A DNA stretch of 64,000 nt from JALZVT01 sp964634815 (GCA_964634815.1 CAZWMD010000016.1:6924-70923); one strand, 5' to 3'; counted from the stretch's first letter, positions 52,294-61,633 are shown. Program-made: numbers and translations. Notes: generated from the letters alone by a model not told the origin.

Positions 52294-52338
52294 CTAAACC
52301 GGACGATACTGAACCGGAACACACTGAACCGGAACAGA
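52294..52338. repeat. Three 15-bp tandem repeats between metK and metF
   Basis: Units CTAAACCGGACGATA, CTGAACCGGAACACA and CTGAACCGGAACAGA follow one another in the 103-nt space between metK and metF. The last two differ at one base. No coding frame uses them. On the transcribed (minus) strand the repeated core is TTCCGGTTCAG. Function unknown. Confidence 0.85.
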
Positions 52339-52362
52339 CCAAGCTAGACCCATAGCTAAAGC

Positions 52363-53514
52363 TTAGAGAGCGCTGGCGAGCGCCTCCGCTTTATCGGTGC
52401 GTTCCCAGGTGAAATCGCTCTCGGTGCGGCCAAAGTGGCCATAGGCCGCCGTTGGCTGATAGATAGGGCGCTTCAAGTCCAGCATCGCAATCAAGCCTTT
52501 GGGGCGCAAATCAAAGTGCTCACGTACAAGTTGAACGATCTTCTCGTCAGACAATTTGCCCGTGCCAAAGGTGTTGAGGCTGATAGACGTAGGCTCAGCG
52601 ACCCCAATGGCGTAGCTCACCTGAATCTCACAGCGCTCTGCGAGGCCGGCGGCCACGATATTTTTTGCCACGTAGCGTCCGGCGTAGGCTGCAGAACGGT
52701 CTACCTTGCTTGGGTCTTTGCCAGAGAATGCACCACCACCATGGCGAGCCATGCCGCCATAGGTATCAACAATGATCTTGCGACCGGTTAGCCCGGCGTC
52801 TCCAACAGGACCACCAATCACAAACTTGCCGGTTGGATTGATGTAAACCTTGGTGTCTTTGGTCATCCAGTTTCCCGGAATGACGGGCTTGATGACTTCT
52901 TCCATCACCGCTTCGTGCAGCTGTTTGTTGGTAACTGAAGGATCGTGTTGGGTCGACAGAACAAGTGCTTCGACACCAACGGGCTTGCCCTCGTCATAGC
53001 GGAAGGAAAGCTGTGATTTGGCATCAGGACGCAACCAACCCAGGGATGACCGGCGCTTGTCAGCCTGCTGCTTTACCAGCAGATGGGAGTAAGTGATGGG
53101 AGCAGGCATGAGGACGTCGGTTTCGTTGGTTGCATAACCAAACATCAGTCCCTGGTCACCTGCGCCTTGCTCATGATCGCTGGCCTCATCGACCCCAACC
53201 GCGATATCTACCGACTGGTTACCCAGAGCATTTACAACTGTGCAATCGTAGGCATCAAAACCCAGCTCTGCGCTGTTGTAGCCAATGTCTGCAACGGTTT
53301 TTCGAACGATGGCGTCTGTATCTATAACGGCGTTAGAGCGGGTTTCTCCGGCGACAACAATTATTCCCGTTTTAATCAGGGTTTCGCAGGCCACTCGCGA
53401 TTCTGAGTCTTGGGCCAGCATGGCGTCGACGATGGCATCCGAAACCTGATCGGCTACTTTATCGGGGTGCCCCTCAGAGACAGATTCAGAGGTAAATAGG
53501 CCATAGTCGCTCAT
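52363..53514 (-). CDS. metK: S-adenosylmethionine synthetase
   Basis: Makes SAM from ATP and methionine. I chose the ATG at 53514 (383 residues, equal to E. coli), with AAAGGA 9 nt upstream, over a TTG at 53535. Visible are LFTSESVSEGHPDKVADQ, the ATP-binding GAGDQGLMFGYA, KTQVTV-region equivalents, GGGAFSGKDPSKVDRSAAYA and YGHFGR near the end. No SAM riboswitch was recognised in the 197-nt region shared with the divergent tkt. A TATACT is present on the minus strand there but without a good -35. Confidence 0.97.
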   Translation of the reverse strand: MSDYGLFTSESVSEGHPDKVADQVSDAIVDAMLAQDSESRVACETLIKTGIIVVAGETRSNAVIDTDAIVRKTVADIGYNSAELGFDAYDCTVVNALGNQSVDIAVGVDEASDHEQGAGDQGLMFGYATNETDVLMPAPITYSHLLVKQQADKRRSSLGWLRPDAKSQLSFRYDEGKPVGVEALVLSTQHDPSVTNKQLHEAVMEEVIKPVIPGNWMTKDTKVYINPTGKFVIGGPVGDAGLTGRKIIVDTYGGMARHGGGAFSGKDPSKVDRSAAYAGRYVAKNIVAAGLAERCEIQVSYAIGVAEPTSISLNTFGTGKLSDEKIVQLVREHFDLRPKGLIAMLDLKRPIYQPTAAYGHFGRTESDFTWERTDKAEALASAL

Positions 53515-53711
53515 CGCGCAGATTCCTTTCGACAAAAAAGACGCAAAGTATATCCCATCGCGTGAAACGAACTCATGTGTGGTTAGTCAGCAATTTGTAG
53601 GGAAACTTCAGTGTTGAGTTCGTAAAACTGTTTGCAGGCATGCGGCTAAGGCCGGACAATTGTGGTTGTAAGCAGCCTGACACACATTCAGCCAGAGCGA
53701 TGGGGAAAACG

Positions 53712-55790
53712 ATGGGGACAGATTCCGGTGCCACAAGCAGCGCCAAAGACAACTCTCGCGCACTCGAAGTAGCCGAGGGGCCGGGCAGCGAGGGGCCAAA
53801 CGCCATTCGCGCATTGGCGATGGATGCCGTGCAGCAGGCAAAATCGGGCCATCCCGGTGCGCCGATGGGGCTTGCTGAAGTAGCGGACGTTATGTGGCGC
53901 AAATTTCTGCGACATAACCCGGCAGATCCCGCCTGGCAGAACCGTGATCGCTTTGTGCTCTCGAATGGCCACGGCTCCATGCTGCTGTACAGCTTGTTGC
54001 ACCTATCGGGCTATCCGCTCTCTATCGACGACATCAAGGCGTTTCGCCAATTGCATTCGAAGACCGCCGGGCACCCGGAATACGGTATCTGTCCAGGCGT
54101 TGAAACTACAACGGGTCCGCTTGGCCAAGGTATCGCCAATGCCGTGGGTATGGCGTTGGCCGAGCAACGGCTTGCAAGGGAATTCAATCGAGATGGCCAT
54201 AAGGTTGTAGATCACCGCACCTGGGTAATTGTGGGCGATGGTTGCTTGATGGAAGGCATTTCCCACGAAGTGGCTTCTTTTGCGGGCCACGAAAAACTCG
54301 GAAAACTCAAGGTGATCTGGGATGACAATGGCATCTCGATCGATGGAGAAACCACGGGCTGGTTTAGCGAAGACGTTCCTGCGCGTTTTGAGGCTTATGG
54401 CTGGAAGGTAGTGCGAGGCGTAGATGGCCACGATCCGGATGCGCTGGAACGAGCTATGACCGAGGCGTGCGCCAGCGACGACCGGCCGGTGCTGGTGTGT
54501 GCTCGCACCACGATTGGTTTTGGCTCGCCAAACAAGGCGGGTACTGCTTCTGCTCATGGTGCACCACTTGGAGCGGATGAGATCGAGGCTACCCGTAAAC
54601 GCCTGAATTGGGGTTATGGGCCGTTCGAGATTCCCGAGCACATCTACCAATACTGGGATTGTCGAGCCTCTGGTGCTGCAGCCCAAAATCAGTGGAATGA
54701 GGAGTTTGCAGCCTACAAAAATGCTCATCCCGAACTGGCACGCGAGCTCGTTCGGCGGATGAGTGGCGAGCTGCCAGAAGATTGGGACAAGGCATTGATG
54801 CTGGCTGCGGAACGGGCCCAGGAAGAGATGGCGGTGCTCGCTACCCGCAAATCTTCCCAGGCTTGCATCAATGCGCTCGCACCGGGCCTTGATGATCTTT
54901 TTGGTGGATCAGCCGATCTTACCGGGTCTAATTTAACGCGCTGGCAGGACGCTGATGAGTCACGCTACCTGAGTTTTGGGGTACGTGAATTTGGTATGTC
55001 TGCCATTGCCAATGGCATGGCCTTGCATGGCGGGTATGTGCCGTTTACCGGAACCTTTCTGGTGTTTATGGAATACGCCAGGAATGCGGTTCGCCTTGCG
55101 GCGCTGATGGAGCTGCGAAACATCTTTGTCTATACCCATGACTCTGTCGCGGTGGGCGAAGATGGACCGACGCACCAGCCGATCGAGCAGCTGACCAATT
55201 TACGCACAACGCCTAATCTTGATACCTGGCGCCCGTGCGATACCGTTGAGAGCGCCTTCGCCTGGCGCTCTGCTGTGGCGCGTTCCACGGGCCCCAGTGC
55301 GCTCATTTTCAGTCGCCAAAACACTCAGCCTCAATCACGCGATGCCCAGACCTTTGAGTCGGTGGCGAAGGGCGGATATGTGCTGGTGCGAGAGGCTAAA
55401 GCGCTTGAGGTCATATTCATTGCAACCGGCTCTGAGGTGGAGTTGGCTGTGGCGGCCGCTGCGAAACTCGCCGATGAAGGGGTGGGGGCTCGTGTGGTAT
55501 CTATGCCCTGTGTGCAGGCATTTTTGCGCCAGGATAGCCAATATCAGACATCGGTCCTGCCGAGTGAAACTACCGCCCGGGTCGCTGTTGAGGCCGCGCA
55601 TTCTGATTATTGGTACCGCTTTGTTGGTCTTGAAGGCGCTGTAGTGGGAATCGATGCCTTTGGTGTTTCGGCTCCTGGCGACGTTGCGCTCGATACCATG
55701 GGTATCAATCTCGAAAACGTGCTGTTGCGGGCCAGGGAGGTGCTCAGTTCATCACAAAAAAAGCGCATAGGAGCTGATGCTCCAGCCTGA
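53712..55790 (+). CDS. tkt: Transketolase
   Basis: Thiamine diphosphate enzyme of the pentose phosphate pathway. I chose the ATG at 53712 (692 residues), preceded by GGGG at a suitable distance; the in-frame ATGs at 53640 and 53700 lack good sites. The first 30 residues are a polar extension before NAIRALAMDAVQQAKSGHPGAP. Other motifs: LSNGHGSMLLYSLLHL, TTGPLGQGIANAVGMA, ThDP/Mg site VGDGCLMEGISHE...WDDNGISIDG, and HDSVAVGEDGPTHQPIEQL. Followed by pgk after 51 nt. Confidence 0.95.
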   Translation: MGTDSGATSSAKDNSRALEVAEGPGSEGPNAIRALAMDAVQQAKSGHPGAPMGLAEVADVMWRKFLRHNPADPAWQNRDRFVLSNGHGSMLLYSLLHLSGYPLSIDDIKAFRQLHSKTAGHPEYGICPGVETTTGPLGQGIANAVGMALAEQRLAREFNRDGHKVVDHRTWVIVGDGCLMEGISHEVASFAGHEKLGKLKVIWDDNGISIDGETTGWFSEDVPARFEAYGWKVVRGVDGHDPDALERAMTEACASDDRPVLVCARTTIGFGSPNKAGTASAHGAPLGADEIEATRKRLNWGYGPFEIPEHIYQYWDCRASGAAAQNQWNEEFAAYKNAHPELARELVRRMSGELPEDWDKALMLAAERAQEEMAVLATRKSSQACINALAPGLDDLFGGSADLTGSNLTRWQDADESRYLSFGVREFGMSAIANGMALHGGYVPFTGTFLVFMEYARNAVRLAALMELRNIFVYTHDSVAVGEDGPTHQPIEQLTNLRTTPNLDTWRPCDTVESAFAWRSAVARSTGPSALIFSRQNTQPQSRDAQTFESVAKGGYVLVREAKALEVIFIATGSEVELAVAAAAKLADEGVGARVVSMPCVQAFLRQDSQYQTSVLPSETTARVAVEAAHSDYWYRFVGLEGAVVGIDAFGVSAPGDVALDTMGINLENVLLRAREVLSSSQKKRIGADAPA

Positions 55791-55841
55791 TTCGCTTATC
55801 TTTGGGGCTACAAATTTTGGCCAACAAATAGCGAAACTTAC

Positions 55842-57047
55842 ATGACGAATGCTGCTGCGGGTGACCTGAACGTTCAATCCATGCGTGCTGCCGCTCTTGC
55901 GGGTGACCTTAAGGGTGTACGAGTGCTTATCAGGGAAGACCTGAATGTACCGGTGAAGGACGGGGTAGTGACATCAGATGCGCGGATTCGCGCTGCGGTC
56001 CCAACGTTGAAAACTGCTCTGGATGCTGGCGCCAAAGTGCTGGTGATGTCGCATTTGGGTCGCCCTACCGAAGGCCAGTTCGAAGCCCAATTTTCGCTGG
56101 CGCCGGTGGCAACGCGACTGCAGGAGTTGTTGGGCTGCGATGTGCCGTTGTTGAGCGATTGGCAATCGACTACGCCCGAGCTTGCTGATGGTCAGATTGC
56201 GTTGCTTGAGAACATTCGGTTCAACCCTGGTGAGAAAAAGAACGACGAGGCGCTAGCCCGGCAGTTGGCAAACTTGTGCGATATCTATGTGATGGATGCC
56301 TTTGGCACAGCGCATCGCGCGCACGCATCTACCCACGGTGTTGCGCGTTTTGCAAAACGTGCCTGCGCTGGACTTCTGCTTGAAAATGAACTGGAAGCCC
56401 TCGGGCGAGCACTTCACGTGCCCAGCAAACCAGTCATTGCCATTGTCGGCGGGTCAAAGGTGTCGACCAAGCTGGAAGTGCTTGAGTCTTTGGCGGCTGT
56501 TGCTGATGAAATAATAGTGGGGGGCGGTATTGCGAATACCTTTTTGGCCGCTGCTGGTCATCCGGTGGGTGCCTCGCTGCACGAAGCGGATTTGCTGGAT
56601 GCTGCTCGGCGTATCGCTGAACTGACCGATATTCCGCTGCCTGTTGATGTGATGACTGCGCCAGAATTCTCGGAAGACGCTGTTGCAACCGTTCGCCTCG
56701 TTGCTGAAGTGGGGCCGGATGAAATGATTATGGATATTGGTCCAGAGACCGCACGCCAGTTTGGTGAGCGGCTAAAGCGCGCGGGCACCATTATCTGGAA
56801 CGGTCCCGTAGGTGTATTTGAATTTGATCAGTTCGGCGAAGGCACACGTGTATTGGCCGAAGCCATCGCCAGCAGTGATGGATTCTCCATTGCCGGTGGT
56901 GGGGATACCCTGGCGGCAATAGACAAGTACGACATTGCGAGCCAAATTGGTTACATCTCAACGGGTGGTGGCGCATTCCTGGAATTTGTAGAAGGAAAGA
57001 CCCTGCCGGCGGTAGCAATTCTACAAGAACGTAACAACCAGAGCTAA
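55842..57047 (+). CDS. pgk: Phosphoglycerate kinase
   Basis: Glycolytic and gluconeogenic kinase interconverting 1,3-bisphosphoglycerate and 3-phosphoglycerate with ADP/ATP. The 401-residue product has VRVLIREDLNVPVKDG, MSHLGRPTEG, ENIRFNPGEKKND, DAFGTAHRAHAST, AIVGGSKVSTKLEVL and GGGDTLAAIDKY. The first 13 residues may be surplus: a second ATG at 55881 fits the family start, but neither has a strong ribosome binding site. Between tkt and fba; the epd/gap and pyk genes often found here are absent. Confidence 0.95.
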   Translation: MTNAAAGDLNVQSMRAAALAGDLKGVRVLIREDLNVPVKDGVVTSDARIRAAVPTLKTALDAGAKVLVMSHLGRPTEGQFEAQFSLAPVATRLQELLGCDVPLLSDWQSTTPELADGQIALLENIRFNPGEKKNDEALARQLANLCDIYVMDAFGTAHRAHASTHGVARFAKRACAGLLLENELEALGRALHVPSKPVIAIVGGSKVSTKLEVLESLAAVADEIIVGGGIANTFLAAAGHPVGASLHEADLLDAARRIAELTDIPLPVDVMTAPEFSEDAVATVRLVAEVGPDEMIMDIGPETARQFGERLKRAGTIIWNGPVGVFEFDQFGEGTRVLAEAIASSDGFSIAGGGDTLAAIDKYDIASQIGYISTGGGAFLEFVEGKTLPAVAILQERNNQS

Positions 57048-57112
57048 ACCTGCCCAACTGTTTACCCCGTTCCTTGGGGTATGATGCCGCCGATTGAAAT
57101 AGGAGAAATCTG

Positions 57113-58177
57113 ATGGCCCTGATCAGCATGCGTCAGCTGTTGGACCACGCCGCTGAGCACGACTACGGTGTGCCGGCTTTTAACGTCAACAATCTTGAGC
57201 AGATGCGCGCCATTATGGAAGGTGCGTCCGAAACCGATAGCCCGGTAATTGTGCAGGCCTCAGCCGGCGCCCGAAAATATGCTGGCCCGACGTTTCTGCG
57301 CCATCTGATTTTGGCCGCGGTCGAGGAGTTTCCGGACATTCCTGTGGTTATGCATCAGGATCATGGCGGCTCGCCCGCCGTGTGTCAGCGTTCCATTGCC
57401 CTGGGCTTTTCTTCAGTGATGATGGATGGCTCTCTGCTGGAAGATCAGAAGACGCCCGCAGATTACGAATATAACGTGGATGTTACCCGTCGCACGGTTG
57501 ATATGGCGCATGCCTGTGGTGTGTCGGTTGAAGGCGAGCTGGGTTGCCTGGGTTCCCTTGAAACCGGCCAGGCTGGTGAAGAGGATGGCGTAGGTGCTGA
57601 GGGCACACTGTCGATGGACATGCTGCTCACCGATCCCGATGAAGCTGCCGACTTTGTGAAAAAAACCCATGTTGATGCGCTGGCGATTGCCATTGGTACC
57701 TCGCATGGAGCCTACAAATTCTCCCGTCCCCCTACCGGTGACATTCTTGCGATCAAGCGGGTGAAGGAGATCAACAAGCGCATCCCCAATACGCATCTGG
57801 TGATGCATGGCTCGTCCAGTGTTCCCCAGGACCTGTTGAAACTGATCAACGAGTTTGGCGGAGAAATTCCGGAAACCTATGGTGTGCCCGTCGAAGAAAT
57901 TCAGGAAGGCATCAAGCACGGTGTCCGCAAGGTCAATATTGATACAGACCTGCGTTTAGCCTCGACAGCCGCGATTCGGAAATTCATGGCGCATAACAAG
58001 GGCGAGTTTGATCCCCGGAAATATCTGGCTGAAACCACCAAGGCAATGAAAGCGGTTGTTATTGATCGGTACGAGTCGTTTGGAACTGCCGGGCAGGCGA
58101 GCAAGATCAAGCCCATTTCGCTTGATAGCATGTTCGAAAAGTACGCCGGCGGCGGGCTCGATCCGGTGGTTAACTAG
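57113..58177 (+). CDS. fba: Fructose-bisphosphate aldolase, class II
   Basis: Zinc-dependent aldolase splitting fructose 1,6-bisphosphate. The 354-residue product has ALISMRQLLDHAAEHDYGVP, zinc site VVMHQDHGGSPAVCQ, GELGCLGSLETG, LAIAIGTSHGAYKF (second zinc histidine), LVMHGSSSVPQDLL and RKVNIDTDLRLA. This is the Calvin-cycle (CbbA) subtype common in Pseudomonas. A TATGAT at 57080-57085 after a small ACCCC/GGGGT hairpin may be a -10 element, so it may have its own promoter. Confidence 0.96.
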   Translation: MALISMRQLLDHAAEHDYGVPAFNVNNLEQMRAIMEGASETDSPVIVQASAGARKYAGPTFLRHLILAAVEEFPDIPVVMHQDHGGSPAVCQRSIALGFSSVMMDGSLLEDQKTPADYEYNVDVTRRTVDMAHACGVSVEGELGCLGSLETGQAGEEDGVGAEGTLSMDMLLTDPDEAADFVKKTHVDALAIAIGTSHGAYKFSRPPTGDILAIKRVKEINKRIPNTHLVMHGSSSVPQDLLKLINEFGGEIPETYGVPVEEIQEGIKHGVRKVNIDTDLRLASTAAIRKFMAHNKGEFDPRKYLAETTKAMKAVVIDRYESFGTAGQASKIKPISLDSMFEKYAGGGLDPVVN

Positions 58178-58187
58178 TTCGAACTAG
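58174..58187. repeat. Perfect 14-bp palindrome over the fba and serA stop codons
   Basis: CTAGTTCGAACTAG is a perfect palindrome. Its left half contains the fba stop (TAG, 58175-58177) and its right half contains the serA stop (58184-58186 on the minus strand). It lies in a 6-nt convergent junction. It could act as a weak bidirectional terminator or be fortuitous. Confidence 0.6.
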
Positions 58188-59413
58188 AACAGCACTCGAG
58201 CGCGAATGGTGCCTTCGATCCTTCGCAGCTCTTGTAGAGCGATGGCCGAATTTTCCTCATCGACGTCGATTACCACGTACCCGATATCATTGCTGGTCTG
58301 AAGATATTGGCCGGCAATGTTAATCCCAAGGGTTGAAAATACCTGGTTCACGGCGGTTAGCACTCCAGGCTGGTTGCGATGAACATGCAGCAGCCGGTGG
58401 TGACCCGGATGCTCGGGCAGTGCGGCTTCGGGAAAATTCACAGCAGATAAGGTAGAGCCGTTGTCGCTGTAGCGGATCAGCTTTGCAGCAACCTCTTCGC
58501 CTATGTTGCTCTGCGCTTCTGCGGTGCTGCCGCCGATATGTGGCGTGAGCAAAACGTTGTCGAGCTTCTGCAGCCGCGACACAAAGGGTTCGTCGTTTGA
58601 TTTTGGTTCTTGTGGATAGACGTCGATCGCGGCTCCCAACAATGACCCTTCTTCCAGTGCGTTGGCCAGTGCCTCTAAATCGATCACATTGCCCCTTGAG
58701 GCATTGATCAAAACCGCACTGGGTTTCATGTGTGCAAGCTCCCGGGCACCAATCATATTGTTCGTTTGCTCGGTGGCAGGTACGTGCATCGAGACTACAT
58801 CTGCTGTGCCAAGCAGTTGCTCCAGGGAGTCAGCCTGGCGTGAGTTACCCAATTTGAGTTTGGTTTCTATGTCGTAGAACAGAACGTTCATACCCATGGC
58901 TTCAGCCAGCACACTAAGTTGTTTGCCGATGTTGCCATAGCCAATGACACCCAATGTTTTGCCACGGGTTTCGAAGGAATTGCTGGCCGACTTCTGCCAA
59001 ATGCCTGCGCGTAGTTGATTGTGGCGAGCCGGCACGCTTCGCAGTAGCAAGATCGCTTCAGCCAGAACCAGTTCGGCTACTGAACGTGTATTTGAAAACG
59101 GTGCGTTGAACACGGGTATCCCGCGAGAAGCGGAGACCTGCAGATCCACCTGATTGGTGCCGATGCAAAAACAACCGACGGCGATCAGGCGATCTGCATG
59201 GGCAAGTGCTATGGCGTCAAGTTGGGTACGTGAGCGGATGCCCAGTAGGTGTACGCCATTCAGGGCCTCGGCCAGAGCATCGCCCTGGAGAGCGGACTTG
59301 TGCTGCTCAATGTTTACGTATCCCGCGCTCTTTAGTGAATCTACTGCCGATTCATGTACGCCTTCCAGTAGCAGCACATTGATGCGGTCACGATTGAGAG
59401 AAGTCTCTGCCAC
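58184..59413 (-). CDS. serA: D-3-phosphoglycerate dehydrogenase
   Basis: First step of serine synthesis: NAD-dependent oxidation of 3-phosphoglycerate; family members also reduce 2-ketoglutarate to D-2-hydroxyglutarate. The 409-residue product has VGCFCIGTNQVDL, the NAD motif LGVIGYGNIGKQLSVLAEAM, INASRGNVIDLEAL, the catalytic H in LLTPHIGGSTAEAQ, and a C-terminal ACT domain (NQPGVLTAVNQVFSTLGINI) for serine feedback. The start is GTG at 59413. It is divergent from the D2HGDH gene, 73 nt away. Confidence 0.95.
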   Translation of the reverse strand: MAETSLNRDRINVLLLEGVHESAVDSLKSAGYVNIEQHKSALQGDALAEALNGVHLLGIRSRTQLDAIALAHADRLIAVGCFCIGTNQVDLQVSASRGIPVFNAPFSNTRSVAELVLAEAILLLRSVPARHNQLRAGIWQKSASNSFETRGKTLGVIGYGNIGKQLSVLAEAMGMNVLFYDIETKLKLGNSRQADSLEQLLGTADVVSMHVPATEQTNNMIGARELAHMKPSAVLINASRGNVIDLEALANALEEGSLLGAAIDVYPQEPKSNDEPFVSRLQKLDNVLLTPHIGGSTAEAQSNIGEEVAAKLIRYSDNGSTLSAVNFPEAALPEHPGHHRLLHVHRNQPGVLTAVNQVFSTLGINIAGQYLQTSNDIGYVVIDVDEENSAIALQELRRIEGTIRARVLF

Positions 59414-59486
59414 AATCTGGGCTCGATGGAAAAAGGGCGCTTATACTAGCAGTCTTGTATTGTGAATTTTCAGGCGGAATTTGAGA

Positions 59487-60854
59487 ATGACTAAGTTTCT
59501 GGATGAGATTTTCTCAGCCAAGCAGTTGGCTCGAGATAGCGATTCTCTTGCTAACTGGGGACGTGATTGGACGAGAGACAAGTCTCCGGCGCCCTCAGCA
59601 GTAGTCTTTCCCGACTCAGCAGAGCAAGTGCAGGCTCTTGTGCGCAAAGCCCGTGAAACCGGCACTGCGCTTGTACCCTCTGGTGGACGTACGGGTCTAT
59701 CTGGAGGAGCAGTTGCTGCAAACGGCGAGGTCGTGGTGTCGTTTGATAAAATGAACAAGATTATTGATTTTGACGAGACTGATCGCTCCGTTCGATGTCA
59801 GTCTGGTGTGATCACTGCCGCTGTGCAGAATTTTGCGGCAGAGCGTGATCTGATGTACCCCGTAGATTTTGCGTCCTCGGGGTCCAGTCAGATTGGGGGC
59901 AACATTTCGACCAACGCTGGTGGCATAAAAGTCATTCGTTATGGTCTCACGAGGGATTGGGTAACGGGTTTACAGGTTGTTGCTGGAACGGGTGATCTGC
60001 TTGCGTGTAACCAGGGCCTCACCAAAAACGCAACAGGCTACGATTTAAGGCACCTGTTTATCGGCTCTGAGGGCACACTGGGATTCATTACTGAGGCGGA
60101 GATAAAGCTCGCCAAGGCCGCTGAGCCGCATCGGGTTATGGTGCTAGGGGTTCCAAAATTTGCAGATTTACTGAAAGTGCTCGCGCAGTTTCAGACCCAG
60201 ATAACCTTGTCTGCTTTCGAATTCTTCTCACAGATTGCTCTGGAAAAGGTGTCAGCCCACCGGGATCTACCTCAGCCACTTGCTGAGAGCACTGAGTTTT
60301 ATGCCCTTCTGGAGTTTGATCAGAGCGCTGAAGACCTGGCGATGCTTGCGTTTACCCATTGTATTGAAGAAGGCTGGGTGACTGACGGTGTTCTTAGCCA
60401 GTCTGATGCTCAGGCTGCTTCGCTATGGCAACTCAGAGAGGGCATTTCGGAGAGTATTTCTGTTTTCACTCCATACAAGAACGATCTGGCGGTTAAGGTT
60501 TCGGTACTGCCAGAGTTCTTGAGTCGCGTGACAGACTGTGTGAGCAGTGCTTATCCAGATTACGAAGTGTGCTGGTATGGCCATATTGGTGACGGCAATC
60601 TGCATCTGAACATACTGAAGCCTGATGAACTATCGATCGAAGAGTTCTACGGCAACTGCGCCCAAATTAGTCCGCAGATTTTCAAAATGGTCCAGGATGC
60701 AGGCGGTAGCATCTCTGCTGAACATGGTGTGGGGACCTTAAAGGCTGAGTATCTGGGCTTTAGTCGATCACCAGAACAGATTGCGATGATGCGTGGACTC
60801 AAAGCGGTGTTTGATCCTGCTGGAATAATGAATCCAGGAAAGTTGCTGAATTAA
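59487..60854 (+). CDS. FAD-linked oxidase, probable D-2-hydroxyglutarate dehydrogenase
   Basis: The 455-residue product has the VAO-type FAD domain: LVPSGGRTGLSGGAV, PVDFASSGSSQIGGNISTNA, GLTKNATGYDLRHLFIGSEG, and the C-terminal lid with WYGHIGDGNLHLNI and SAEHGVGTLKAEYL. Family members include D-lactate, glycolate and D-2-hydroxyglutarate dehydrogenases. The gene is divergent from serA; in Pseudomonas such an enzyme removes the D-2-hydroxyglutarate made by SerA, so D2HGDH is the best guess. I chose ATG 59487 over TTG 59481. Confidence 0.87.
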   Translation: MTKFLDEIFSAKQLARDSDSLANWGRDWTRDKSPAPSAVVFPDSAEQVQALVRKARETGTALVPSGGRTGLSGGAVAANGEVVVSFDKMNKIIDFDETDRSVRCQSGVITAAVQNFAAERDLMYPVDFASSGSSQIGGNISTNAGGIKVIRYGLTRDWVTGLQVVAGTGDLLACNQGLTKNATGYDLRHLFIGSEGTLGFITEAEIKLAKAAEPHRVMVLGVPKFADLLKVLAQFQTQITLSAFEFFSQIALEKVSAHRDLPQPLAESTEFYALLEFDQSAEDLAMLAFTHCIEEGWVTDGVLSQSDAQAASLWQLREGISESISVFTPYKNDLAVKVSVLPEFLSRVTDCVSSAYPDYEVCWYGHIGDGNLHLNILKPDELSIEEFYGNCAQISPQIFKMVQDAGGSISAEHGVGTLKAEYLGFSRSPEQIAMMRGLKAVFDPAGIMNPGKLLN

Positions 60855-60860
60855 CTGACG

Positions 60861-60882
60861 GCGGCGCGGGCTAACGCGCCGC
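60861..60882. terminator. GC-rich hairpin between convergent D2HGDH and rpiA genes
   Basis: GCGGCGCG (60861-60868) pairs with CGCGCCGC (60875-60882) around a 6-nt loop. It is in the 41-nt convergent junction. Neither side has a T tract, so it may terminate weakly or only protect 3' ends. Confidence 0.5.
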
Positions 60883-60895
60883 TGCTCGATCAGTT

Positions 60896-61564
60896 CTATT
60901 CAATCACTTCTACTCCGGACGGTTTGGCGACAATTACTACATCTGCCGCCTGATCAGCAAATATGCCATTGCAAACCACACCCACCTGATTATTCAGGTA
61001 GGTCTCCAGTTTTCCTGGCTCGTCGATCCGTAATCCGTGCACATCCAGAATGTGGTTGCCATTATCGGTTACAAAGTCCTGACGCCAGATCGGTTCGCCG
61101 CCGATTGCGGCCAGAGCTCGCCCAACCAGGCCGCGTGCCATAGGTATGACCTCGACGGGCAAGGGGTAGGCACCCAGAACATCGACCTGCTTTGAGGCGT
61201 CGGTGATGCAGATAAAGCGGCTACTCGAGGCTGCAACGATTTTTTCGCGTGTCAGGGCGCCGCCACCGCCTTTTATTAGAGCCTTGTTTGGATCAACTTC
61301 GTCCGCGCCATCTACGTAGACGATAATCTCTTGCACAGCATTTGTACCCAGGACCTTTATCCCATGTCCTTCCAGCCGCTTTTGAGTGGCTTCGCTACTG
61401 GCAACGGCCGCATCAAATTTGTTCTTGTGGGCTGCCAGCAGGTCGATAAAGAAGTTTGCTGTGCTACCCGTGCCTACACCAACAATGCTGTCCTTTGTCA
61501 GGCTGCTCTCTATGAGGTCTACTGCGGCCTGGGCGGCGCTGCGTTTGAGAGTGTCTTGGTCCAT
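60896..61564 (-). CDS. rpiA: Ribose-5-phosphate isomerase A
   Basis: Interconverts ribose 5-phosphate and ribulose 5-phosphate. I chose the ATG at 61564 (222 residues; 219 in E. coli), with GAGGAG 11 nt upstream; the frame is open to 61603 without similarity. Visible are VGVGTGSTANFFIDLL, YVDGADEVDPNKALIKGGGGALTREKIVA and PVEVIPMARGLVGRAL. Divergent from ilvA, the conserved arrangement in Pseudomonas-like genomes. Confidence 0.96.
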   Translation of the reverse strand: MDQDTLKRSAAQAAVDLIESSLTKDSIVGVGTGSTANFFIDLLAAHKNKFDAAVASSEATQKRLEGHGIKVLGTNAVQEIIVYVDGADEVDPNKALIKGGGGALTREKIVAASSSRFICITDASKQVDVLGAYPLPVEVIPMARGLVGRALAAIGGEPIWRQDFVTDNGNHILDVHGLRIDEPGKLETYLNNQVGVVCNGIFADQAADVVIVAKPSGVEVIE

Positions 61565-61633
61565 AATCGCGTGCGCTCCTCGGGGCCCAACAGTTGATAT
61601 CAATAATGATCAGATACCCAAACAAAGTTTCCA

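Noticed and set aside
53515..53711. SAM riboswitch upstream of metK
   Set aside because: No paired P1-P4-like structure or conserved core was seen in the 197-nt region on the minus strand. A covariance-model search (Infernal with Rfam SAM models) would decide; no hit above threshold would confirm the rejection.
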